DNA of 64,000 bases from Vulcanimicrobiota bacterium (GTDB lineage Bacteria > Vulcanimicrobiota > Vulcanimicrobiia > Vulcanimicrobiales > Vulcanimicrobiaceae), in assembly GCA_027459645.1 (NCBI GenBank), contig DAIDHQ010000019.1, forward strand, positions 81,513-145,512, written 5' to 3'. Each line of letters opens with the position of its first letter. Position 1 is the stretch's first letter. Under the pieces are notes generated by a model. That model worked only from the letters and a program-made list of their open reading frames with translations, did not search any database and had not been told where the DNA came from. A program made the translations under genes and the position numbers. Below are positions 35,325-41,919 of the stretch, piece by piece.

Positions 35325-35789
35325 TACGACCGCGTCGTAAACGCGGACAACGCCGACGGCAAACTGCTGCCGGGCATGACCGCCAACGCTACGATCAACG
35401 TCGCGAGCGCGCCGAACGCTCTCGTGGTTCCGCTGACGGCGCTGCACGCCCGAGGAGGCGCTTCTTCGACTACGCTTCGCTCCGCTCAGAATGACAAAGC
35501 GCCGCAGAGCCACAGCCCGTGGGGCGGCACGATCAGCGTCAGCAGTGGCAGTATCGCGAGCGGCCAGCACGCCGTGTTGCTGGTGCAACGCAACGGCAAA
35601 CTGCAGCCGGTGCGCGTGCAAGTCGGCCTCATCACCGCCACGCAAGCCGCCGTCACGCCGGTCAACGGCTCGACGCTAAGCGAAGGTGACAACGTCGTCA
35701 CGGCCTTCACCAGCGGTGCGAAATACAGCGGCGGCAACGCCTCGCGCAGCCCGCTGCAAGCGCGCGGGCCGCACGCCCGCGTCCCGTAA
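35325..35789 (+). pseudogene. duplicated 3' fragment of the macA-like gene
   Basis: From about 35332 to the stop at 35789 the sequence matches 33919-34375 with only scattered substitutions (roughly twenty by eye), including the embedded inverted repeat unit at 35462-35496. It keeps an open frame for the last ~150 residues of the adaptor but lacks the membrane anchor, lipoyl and hairpin parts, so it is unlikely to function alone. Together with the intact copy it brackets the higBA module as a direct repeat. Confidence 0.88.
35462..35496 (-). repeat. dispersed repeat in the macA fragment
   Basis: This is the duplicate of the unit at 34048. Here it keeps the consensus CTCAGAATGAC, while the copy in the intact gene reads CTCAGAATAAC. 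Confidence 0.75.
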
Positions 35790-35822
35790 ACTAGAAGCAC
35801 ACCCGGACATCAGAGCAACGAT

Positions 35823-35851
35823 GAGGAGCCTCGCGTAAGACGAGGCTCCTC
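35823..35851 (-). terminator. Rho-independent terminator
   Basis: An 11-bp perfect stem GAGGAGCCTCG / CGAGGCTCCTC with a 7-nt loop, between the macA fragment and the minus-strand gene ending at 35870. On the + strand it is followed by CTTGCATTT; it could serve both directions. Confidence 0.7.
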
Positions 35852-35869
35852 CTTGCATTTAGCGGCGGT

Positions 35870-36394
35870 TCACCTGAGCTCGTTGCGAACGAGCGAACTC
35901 CCTTCGTGAAGTCGCGGCGCCACGTCGGCGGGCGCATACGTGGCAAGCGATTCGAGAAATGCGCTCAGTAGCTCGGGAAGCGGTCGGATGGGGCCGCGCG
36001 TGTAGCGGTTCGGATCGGTCGGGGCGCTACCGCTTTTTGCATACGCTTCGAACTCGGTAGCGAAACCAGGATCGAGGGCCATGCTGATGAGCTCAGCCGC
36101 GAGCGGCGTGCATCGTCCAACCACGTTTCCGTGGGGAATTTCGATGCCTTGCTTCGCGAGTGCACTTGACGCCGCCTCAAAATGCGAGGAAACCGAAGCT
36201 GAAAGCTCTTTACCCGATCGAGATGCCTGTTCGGACTGCGCACAAAGATGAATCAGATCATCCGCCTTTAGCTGCGCGCGTTCTAGAAGGTCATCGAAGT
36301 TGGTATGCTCTCGTACGTCATTGATGCAGTCCACGGCGCTGATTGCATCGCGCGTGCGTACGTCTTTCAGGAAAGTCGTCGTATCGTAGGGCAT
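35870..36394 (-). CDS. hypothetical protein, downstream partner of a small lipoprotein
   Basis: A 174-aa protein I do not recognise. ATG 36394 (PYDTTTFLKDVRTRDAISAVDCINDV) is preferred over upstream starts because those overlap the lipoprotein gene with Arg-rich sequence of no protein character. It is mostly helical, with no signal peptide, so probably cytoplasmic. The start lies 5 nt after the stop of the lipoprotein gene (TGAGAGCCATG), so the two are likely translationally coupled. They may be an effector and immunity type pair, but that is speculation. Confidence 0.6.
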   Translation of the reverse strand: MPYDTTTFLKDVRTRDAISAVDCINDVREHTNFDDLLERAQLKADDLIHLCAQSEQASRSGKELSASVSSHFEAASSALAKQGIEIPHGNVVGRCTPLAAELISMALDPGFATEFEAYAKSGSAPTDPNRYTRGPIRPLPELLSAFLESLATYAPADVAPRLHEGSSLVRNELR

Positions 36395-36399
36395 GGCTC

Positions 36400-36978
36400 T
36401 CAATTCTGACTGATCAGCTGGCAAGCAGCGAGACAAGCAAGGACGAATGGGCCTTCGATTTCTACGCCGCCGACGCATACTGCCCAGCACAGCGCTAGCG
36501 GAAGTTCGGGTCGCTTCGACGCGGCTTCCTGCTGATGATTGCGTACAACCTGCGCGAGTGCCGAGGAGATTTGCCCGTCGCCGAGTTCGGTAACGCGCTG
36601 CGGAATTGTTGTGTGAAAATACGGCTTTCCGTTAAGTAAAATGTTGACGTCGGTTGTCGAAGCGTGCGCGTTGAAATCGGCAGTCATAACGCCGGCAGCC
36701 GTACGAGCCTCGATGTGATCGAGATTTGGATTCGACCCTGAGACTGTCTCCGTAAGCGTCATCGGTGTCGTTTTGCCGTTCTCGCTGACTAGGAGCCGGA
36801 CGATGCGATGGCTTCCGGAAGCATCGCTTGTGTGCTGGATCGACTGCACCGTCATAGAAAAAGGCTCATTTTGCGGTATAAGGGCCGCTTGCGGTGTCGC
36901 GCTGCCACCGTTTGCTCCGCAAGCCGCGAGAGACACGATCGCGATCACGCTCGCAAAGCGAAGAGAGAACGTTTTCAT
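36400..36978 (-). CDS. small lipoprotein with Cys-rich hydrophobic C-terminus
   Basis: A 192-aa protein. ATG 36978 has GGAGG 5 nt upstream. The signal peptide ends in a lipobox (SLAAC, residues 16-20). The middle is beta-like (FSMTVQSIQHTSDASGSHRIVRLLVSENG). The last ~30 residues are a hydrophobic stretch with four cysteines (LCWAVCVGGVEIEGPFVLACLAACQ), preceded by charged residues. That tail recalls a processed peptide or membrane hairpin and is unusual for a lipoprotein. No family recognised. Confidence 0.6.
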   Translation of the reverse strand: MKTFSLRFASVIAIVSLAACGANGGSATPQAALIPQNEPFSMTVQSIQHTSDASGSHRIVRLLVSENGKTTPMTLTETVSGSNPNLDHIEARTAAGVMTADFNAHASTTDVNILLNGKPYFHTTIPQRVTELGDGQISSALAQVVRNHQQEAASKRPELPLALCWAVCVGGVEIEGPFVLACLAACQLISQN

Positions 36979-37106
36979 TAAACCTCCAAGCAAGAATCGA
37001 ATTCAGCTTGGGTCGGCGTCCACAACCCGATGCGGCGATTCTCGAAGCTAGCATGCGCCGCCCTGCCGGCTATTCTGGTAGAATTACTACCACCGCGGGA
37101 GTTCAA

Positions 37107-37190
37107 CATTCCCGACGCGGCCTGGCGCATCGCGCAAGCCGGCGGCGGTCGGCGTTCCCGCGTCGCGTTTTGCTAAGAAGCTGGCGTAAG
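37107..37190 (+). repeat. mosaic repeat, copy 2
   Basis: This is the second copy of the ~85-bp segment at 35190-35274, immediately 3' of the Uma2 stop. The gap 36979-37192 otherwise shows nothing recognisable apart from the lipoprotein SD. Confidence 0.75.
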
Positions 37191-37192
37191 CA

Positions 37193-37705
37193 CTAACAGA
37201 TTCCGACAAACACCTCGGCGACGTCGAACGTCAGCCACGGCAACTCGCGCGAGCGGAAGCGCTCGCCGTGACGCAGCGTGGTTACGCCGTCCCGCGTGAA
37301 AACGCGGACTTCGCGGCCCGCCGGAATCACGTCGAACCCAACTTTGCAGCCGGCCAGCAAGTACGCTTGCATCTTCCATTCGATATTCTTCACGCGATCG
37401 TCAGGTGAACGGATCTCGACGGCGATGTCGGGCGCCAGCGGCGGCGACTCGCGCTCTTCCGGCGTTAGCGCAGCCAAGCGCTCATGCGAGATGTATGCAA
37501 CGTCGGGCAGTAGGGACGTCATGGGCTCTCCTGGGGCAACCCAGAAGCGCCATTCCGTGCCCACGTCGCCGCGGCTGCCGGCTAGATTCAAGAGCAGTAC
37601 GTACATGCGGCCCTGAAGCAGCGCGTGCGTTCGCTGCGGGCTCACCTTTTCGATCGGCTCGCCGGCCCACAGTTCGATGTATGGCTTTTCGTCAAGTGAC
37701 CGCAT
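37193..37705 (-). CDS. Uma2-family PD-(D/E)XK nuclease-fold protein
   Basis: A 170-aa member of Uma2 (DUF820). Recognisable are the LLQGRMYVLLLNLA helix, LLPDVAYISHERL, and the core APDIAVEIRSPDDRVKNIEWKMQAYLLAGCKVGFDVIP, which holds the D...E.x.S restriction-fold residues. These proteins are common in expanded families in cyanobacteria and multicellular bacteria; their substrate is not settled. ATG 37705 fits the family start. The C-terminal coding part contains the short segment also seen at 35276-35305. Confidence 0.85.
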   Translation of the reverse strand: MRSLDEKPYIELWAGEPIEKVSPQRTHALLQGRMYVLLLNLAGSRGDVGTEWRFWVAPGEPMTSLLPDVAYISHERLAALTPEERESPPLAPDIAVEIRSPDDRVKNIEWKMQAYLLAGCKVGFDVIPAGREVRVFTRDGVTTLRHGERFRSRELPWLTFDVAEVFVGIC

Positions 37706-37765
37706 TTCACACCACCCTATCACGCGCGGACAGAATCGCGGCAAGACTTGCGCTCTGCCCGCGGA

Positions 37766-37785
37766 GTGGACTAAGCTTAGTCCAC
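37766..37785. promoter_or_regulatory. 20-bp perfect palindrome upstream of vapBC
   Basis: GTGGACTAAGCTTAGTCCAC reads the same on both strands and ends one base before ATG 37787. This is the expected place for a toxin-antitoxin autoregulatory operator. There is no SD before the ATG, so the transcript may be leaderless or the palindrome may control translation as a hairpin. Confidence 0.7.
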
Positions 37786-37786
37786 T

Positions 37787-38023
37787 ATGGAGACCGTGAA
37801 CGTTCACGAGGCCAAGACCCATTTTTCGAAGCTTTTGGACAAGGTCGAGGGGGGCGAGGAAATCATCGTTGCCCGAGCCGGGAAGCCGGTTGCAAAGCTC
37901 GTCCCGATCCGCAAGCGGGGCGGAGTGAAACTCGGACTGCTTGAGGGCCAGTACACGGTGCCGGAAGATTTCGATACGGCTTTCGAAGAGGAGATCATCG
38001 CGTTATTTGAAGGCACAGGATGA
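37787..38023 (+). CDS. Phd/VapB-type antitoxin
   Basis: A 78-aa antitoxin of the Phd/YefM fold (METVNVHEAKTHFSKLLDKVEGGEEIIVARAGKPVAKLVPI), with a C-terminal toxin-binding tail. It pairs with the PIN-domain gene that overlaps its last 4 bases. It should bind the palindrome immediately upstream. Confidence 0.93.
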   Translation: METVNVHEAKTHFSKLLDKVEGGEEIIVARAGKPVAKLVPIRKRGGVKLGLLEGQYTVPEDFDTAFEEEIIALFEGTG

Positions 38024-38406
38024 GGATTTTGCTTGATACTCATGTGCTGCTGTGGTCGCAGCTCGACACTGCAAAGCTCTCGGATCGCGCGGCGCGGTTG
38101 TTGCGGTCGCCGAGAAACCAGATTTTCTTCAGCGCGGTCAGCATCTGGGAGATCGCGATCAAGGCGCAACTGAAGCGCACGGACTTTATTGCCGATCCGA
38201 CCCGCGTACTTTCGGCTGCCGTGGAAGCGGGCATGGAAGAATTGTCGCTTGCGGCAAGCGTTGCGAGCCTCGTAAGCCGCCTGCCGTTGCATCATCGAGA
38301 TCCCTTTGACCGCCTGCTTGTCGCTCAGGCCATTGCCGAGCCGATGCATCTTCTCACGGCCGACACGCGGCTGGCCGCGCATTCCCCACTCGTGATGCTC
38401 GTCTAG
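38020..38406 (+). CDS. vapC: VapC-type PIN-domain toxin
   Basis: A 128-aa PIN ribonuclease: ILLDTHVLLW (first Asp), SAVSIWEIAIK (Glu), DPFDRLLVAQAI (Asp) and LLTADTRLA (Asp), so the acidic site is complete. VapC toxins cut tRNA or rRNA when released from the antitoxin. It overlaps the antitoxin gene by 4 nt. Confidence 0.94.
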   Translation: MRILLDTHVLLWSQLDTAKLSDRAARLLRSPRNQIFFSAVSIWEIAIKAQLKRTDFIADPTRVLSAAVEAGMEELSLAASVASLVSRLPLHHRDPFDRLLVAQAIAEPMHLLTADTRLAAHSPLVMLV

Positions 38407-38619
38407 AGCCTCGAACGGAGGGGTATAAGCTTGAAGAGCGAAAGGTATCCTACACGATGCCGCTCGCGTTGGATCATTCCGGATTTCAACCGGTAGATCG
38501 TCGCGAGGTAGCTCATGGGATAGTTCAAAGCAAGGCGCGCTACAGAGTCGGGGGTAGGGGTTCCCGGACACGCCAGACGCCATTAAGCAACAGCAGCCTC
38601 GGGTAAAATGGGTCCAAGC
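38407..38619. other. intergenic region, no clear gene
   Basis: One 37-codon frame on the minus strand (38403-38516, starting MSYLATIYRLKSGM) has plausible codons but no SD and no recognised relative. I do not call it. Nothing else is recognised before the palindrome at 38620. Confidence 0.4.
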
Positions 38620-38636
38620 TAGCATAAATTATGCTA
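38620..38636. promoter_or_regulatory. inverted-repeat operator upstream of XRE gene
   Basis: TAGCATAA-A-TTATGCTA is an 8-bp perfect inverted repeat around one base, ending 10 nt before the GTG start of the XRE-like gene. It is AT-rich against the surroundings and is probably the site of autoregulation. Confidence 0.65.
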
Positions 38637-38646
38637 TCATCGCCTC

Positions 38647-38864
38647 GTGAGCCACCTTCAGGAACGGCTGCGCGAGCGAATCATTGTGGCCCGCGAAAGC
38701 ATCGGCGTCTCGCAGGCCGACCTCGCGCAGCAGCTTGGGATCGATAACACAGCCGTTTCGAGCATCGAACTAGCACCTCGGATACAGACGCGAGCCGTCG
38801 TGATCTCCGATGGCTTGCGGAATTCGCTGACGCACATGAATTCCTGATCGAAGAACTACGCTAG
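38647..38864 (+). pseudogene. small XRE-family regulator with a one-base frameshift
   Basis: GTG 38647 opens a clear HTH: HLQERLRERIIVARESIGVSQADLAQQLGIDNTAVSSIE. In the given frame the rest is weak and stops at 38847. A one-base shift just after the IE codons (near 38773) gives STSDTDASRRDLRWLAEFADAHEFLIEELR and a stop at 38864, a far more protein-like tail of normal antitoxin/regulator size (about 72 aa). Either the gene has decayed or one base is missing from the assembly. Confidence 0.6.
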
Positions 38865-38902
38865 AGCCTTCGAAGCGCGTGCGGTTCGTCTGAATTGTTT
38901 TA

Positions 38903-39967
38903 GTGCAATCCGTAGAAATTTCTCTCCGGGATCGTCGGATATTTTTACAGCTCGCGCGCGGTTACTCGCAAATGCGTGTGTGCCGTTCAGTGAAGATGTC
39001 GTCGGCGAGACTCAGCGTTCGGCTCAGCGAGATCCGAAAAGCGTGGGGGGCTGCCGATCGAGTCGAGCTGCTGCAGCTCGCCAAGCAGAAGGGCTATCTG
39101 CCGGCGCACGTCTCGATCGTGGTTCGGGATCCGCTTCCACACGGCTTACGCCCGAGCTATCTTCGAGTACTGCGGTTGGTCAACGCCGGACGATCGTACG
39201 CTCGGATCGCTGCAGCATTGGGTGTGTCGATCGAGACGCTCCGAACGTACGTGTGCGAACTCTATGCGCACTTTGGCGTTTCAACATTGCCCGAACTCGT
39301 TCGCGCCGCTCGCGCAGCCGGCGTGGTAGAAGACTTGAGCCTGCGACGCGCGGGGAATGACCGTGCTCTGCAGCCGAAGCTGTCGAAACGTCAGCTTGAA
39401 GCGCTCGAGCACGCCAGGCTCGATCGCGGTCCGACGGTGTCGGCGGCGATTCGGCTGGAACTGCTCGATGCCTTACCGAGCTCGACGCGTGCGCCGTTTA
39501 GTGCGAGACAACTCGAAATTCTTAGCCTTTTCGCACGGGGCTACTCTCGCCGGGAAATAGGGGAAGAACTGGGCATCACGCGTTTGCTTGCAGGCAATTA
39601 CATCGCCGAGATGCGTGCAAAAGTTCGCGCGCGTGACGACGACGAGTTGCTATCGATAGCGGCCAGGTTGCGGCTCGTGAAGCCCAATAGACGCGCCGTG
39701 GCGAGAGCGCAGATGGCCGAAGTAGCGCGCCGCCGGGCGATCCTGCTAACGCCGCGGCAATACGAAGTCGCCGAAGCTATTGCACGCTGGAAGCGAGCAC
39801 CATACCACGAGATCGCAAACCGCCTCGGTATTTCGTTTAGCACCATGAGCGCTCATGTACGTGTCCTCAAATACCGTTTGAATCAAGCTCGGACATCGCG
39901 CGACGAGTTTGCGCGTGCCTGGCGCGATCTGAAAAAAGCCGCGCCACGAGACCTGCGGAGGAAATAA
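38903..39967 (+). CDS. protein of four tandem LuxR-type HTH units
   Basis: A 354-aa, very basic protein made almost entirely of LuxR/GerE-like HTH units. They begin at residues ~6 (LSLRDRRIFLQLARGYSQMRVCR), ~82 (LRPSYLRVLRLVNAGRSYARIAAALG), ~198 (FSARQLEILSLFARGYSRREIGEELG) and ~285 (LTPRQYEVAEAIARWKRAPYHEIANRLG). Each is followed by a V/I...R...A.DR.EL-type tail, as in GerE helices 3-4. There is no receiver, PAS or ligand domain. LuxR proteins usually have one HTH and dimerise; four in one chain could read a long composite site. GTG start; no SD seen. Confidence 0.7.
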   Translation: MQSVEISLRDRRIFLQLARGYSQMRVCRSVKMSSARLSVRLSEIRKAWGAADRVELLQLAKQKGYLPAHVSIVVRDPLPHGLRPSYLRVLRLVNAGRSYARIAAALGVSIETLRTYVCELYAHFGVSTLPELVRAARAAGVVEDLSLRRAGNDRALQPKLSKRQLEALEHARLDRGPTVSAAIRLELLDALPSSTRAPFSARQLEILSLFARGYSRREIGEELGITRLLAGNYIAEMRAKVRARDDDELLSIAARLRLVKPNRRAVARAQMAEVARRRAILLTPRQYEVAEAIARWKRAPYHEIANRLGISFSTMSAHVRVLKYRLNQARTSRDEFARAWRDLKKAAPRDLRRK

Positions 39968-40018
39968 GCCCTTCGCGCTCCGGGGGTATTTGCAAAACGC
40001 GGCGTAAAAGACTGATTC

Positions 40019-41032
40019 ATGACCTCAATCGAGAAGCGCGTCTTTCACCTGCGCGTGAAATCCGAAGACGGAAAAGCGTGGCGTCTCATCGCGGCTAGCG
40101 CGGATTGCACGCTCGCCGAGCTGCATCGCACGATTCAGGGCGCTTTCGGTACCTTCGAAGCGAGTGCATATGCGTTCACCTTCGGTGAAGCGGTGTACGG
40201 GGCTCCAAAGGGCTCGCGGACGCCGTTGCGGCGTTTACTGACAAAGGGCGAGTCCTTCCACTATCAAGGTGACCGCACCGGCAAGCGGAGCTACGATGTA
40301 GACGTTGTCGAAAGCGAACTGGTCGCATCGCGCCGGCACTATCCCAAGGTGCTCGACGGGGCCGGTCGAGTACCAGACGGGCGCAGTTTTGATTCCAAAC
40401 TATCGCAGTGGGACGCGCAGTCGATGAAGCGCGAGCAAATTCCGCTGGATGTCGACGTGCACACGTATACACTGGGGCTGCTGCTCGAGGCCGTGAACCC
40501 TAACGGTCCGCTCACCGGAAGCGAGGCACGGCTTCATGGATTCATGTGCGGTTTAGTCGCCGGTCCGATGGTTATGCCGTCCCAATGGATTCGCCAGATA
40601 TTCGGAGAGCCCGAGTGGCCGTCGATGGAAATTGCAAGCAGCGCGATGCAATTGCTCATGAACACGTACAACGGCGTCGTACGCGAGTTGCAAGAAGGAA
40701 CGATCCGCGGCGACGTTCTGGGCGCTGATTGGTGCGAGGGTTTCATATTCAGCGTCGTCTTCTCGCAGGGCGCGTGGAACCAGGCGATAGCGCGCGATGC
40801 GTGGCTGCACGCTACGCTGCGCCCGATCGTCGAAGGCGCACAAGGTGCAAAAGTTTCCGATCGGATACTAGTCGAAACGGTCTTTCAACTGCGTGACTGG
40901 TGGCGCGAGCAAGCCTTTGAACCATCGGCACCCTATCGCCGCACCGAAGCAAAAATATCGCCAAACGATCCTTGCCCCTGCGGAAGCGGCCGCAAATATA
41001 AAAAATGCTGCTCCCCGTTACGCGCCGTCTGA
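40019..41032 (+). CDS. pRiA4b ORF-3-like / UPF0149 / SEC-C multidomain protein
   Basis: A 337-aa protein combining three modules. Residues 5-115 match the plasmid pRiA4b ORF-3-like family (VFHLRVKSEDGKAWRLIAASADCTLAELHRTIQGAFG...HYQGDRTG). Residues ~150-285 look like a UPF0149/YecA helical domain (HGFMCGLVAG...DWCEGFIFSVVFSQGAW). The end is a SEC-C zinc motif, ISPNDPCPCGSGRKYKKCC. SEC-C motifs mediate zinc binding and often protein or ribosome contacts. No operon partner; function unknown. Confidence 0.8.
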   Translation: MTSIEKRVFHLRVKSEDGKAWRLIAASADCTLAELHRTIQGAFGTFEASAYAFTFGEAVYGAPKGSRTPLRRLLTKGESFHYQGDRTGKRSYDVDVVESELVASRRHYPKVLDGAGRVPDGRSFDSKLSQWDAQSMKREQIPLDVDVHTYTLGLLLEAVNPNGPLTGSEARLHGFMCGLVAGPMVMPSQWIRQIFGEPEWPSMEIASSAMQLLMNTYNGVVRELQEGTIRGDVLGADWCEGFIFSVVFSQGAWNQAIARDAWLHATLRPIVEGAQGAKVSDRILVETVFQLRDWWREQAFEPSAPYRRTEAKISPNDPCPCGSGRKYKKCCSPLRAV

Positions 41033-41068
41033 TGTCCGGGCAGCAAGACCCACCCTTCGAAGCTCCTT

Positions 41069-41085
41069 CTCATCCAGTTCTCATC
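41069..41085 (+). promoter_or_regulatory. CTCATC direct-repeat operator (11-bp period)
   Basis: CTCATC at 41069 and 41080. Both the repeat spacing and the distance of 15 nt to a TATCAAG segment match the macA site at 32742, and the leader ends with the same SD string GGAGGAATCT. A CCGGGCGC/GCGCTATC...CCCCGGCGC stretch downstream could form a small hairpin in the leader. Confidence 0.6.
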
Positions 41086-41138
41086 CTAATCGCCGGGCGC
41101 TATCAAGCCCCGGCGCTATGTTTTGCGTGGAGGAATCT

Positions 41139-41918
41139 ATGCAGAATCGAGGAGACGACCTAGTCGTCAAAGTGCGCGATCTTCGCAAGGTCTACGACCT
41201 GGGCGACTCGCAAGTGGTCGCGCTCGCCGGCATCGATCTCGATATCCACCACGGCGAATTTCTCGCCGTGATGGGGCCGTCGGGATCGGGCAAATCGACG
41301 TTCATGCAAATCACCGGACTGCTCGATAACCCGACGTCCGGCAGCTACTGGTTCGAAGGAACCGACGTGTCGCATCTGGATCGCGACGCGCGCGCCGATA
41401 TTCGCAGCCGCCGTCTCGGCTTCGTCTTTCAGGCGTACAACCTGCTTCCGCGCACGTCCGCGCTCGAGAACGTCGAGTTACCAATGGTCTATGCGGGCAT
41501 TCCCGCCGAAGAGCGGCGCCGCATTGCGATCGAAAAGATGAAACTCGTCGGCGTCGATCAGCTTGCCGATCATGCGCCGAATCAAATGTCGGGTGGTCAG
41601 CAGCAGCGCGTCGCGATCGCGCGGTCGCTGGTCAATAATCCCGGCCTCATTCTCGCCGACGAACCGACGGGCGCGCTCGACACCAAAACGTCCGAAGACG
41701 TGATGCGCATCTTCACCGAACTCAACGAAGAGCAATGCATCACGATCATGCTCGTCACTCACGAACCCGACATCGCCGCGCACGCCAAACGCATCGTGAC
41801 GTTTAGGGACGGGCACGTGGTGTCGGACACCCTTCGTCTACGGCGCTTCGCGCCTCCGCTCAGGATGACACGCGTGGGGCGCTTCGCGCCTCCGCTCAGG
41901 ATGACAAAGTGGCGGTAG
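41139..41918 (+). CDS. MacB/LolD-type ABC transporter ATP-binding protein
   Basis: A 259-aa ATPase. ATG 41139 follows GGAGGAATCT and gives the standard start; a longer open frame runs back into the SEC-C gene. Motifs: Walker A GPSGSGKST, Q-loop FVFQAYNLLPRTSALENVELP, signature MSGGQQQRVAIARSL, Walker B ILADEPTGALD and VTHEPDIA. The last ~27 residues (LRLRRFAPPLRMTRVGRFAPPLRMTKW) are not native to the family but are translated from two inverted repeat units (41828-41908). It would drive the permease encoded 1 nt downstream. Confidence 0.94.
   Translation: MQNRGDDLVVKVRDLRKVYDLGDSQVVALAGIDLDIHHGEFLAVMGPSGSGKSTFMQITGLLDNPTSGSYWFEGTDVSHLDRDARADIRSRRLGFVFQAYNLLPRTSALENVELPMVYAGIPAEERRRIAIEKMKLVGVDQLADHAPNQMSGGQQQRVAIARSLVNNPGLILADEPTGALDTKTSEDVMRIFTELNEEQCITIMLVTHEPDIAAHAKRIVTFRDGHVVSDTLRLRRFAPPLRMTRVGRFAPPLRMTKWR
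41828..41908 (-). repeat. two dispersed repeats forming the ATPase C-terminus
   Basis: Two inverted units (CTTCGTCTACGGCGC...CTCAGGATGAC and GCGCTTCGCGCCTCCGCTCAGGATGAC) in tandem lie in frame and supply the final residues, including twin PPLRMT peptides. Confidence 0.88.
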
Positions 41919-41919
41919 C

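Noticed and set aside
38490..38590. tRNA-like stretch (GGTAGCTCATGGGATAG...GGGGTTCCC)
   Set aside because: No consistent acceptor stem or T-loop (GGTTCRA) at tRNA spacing could be found.
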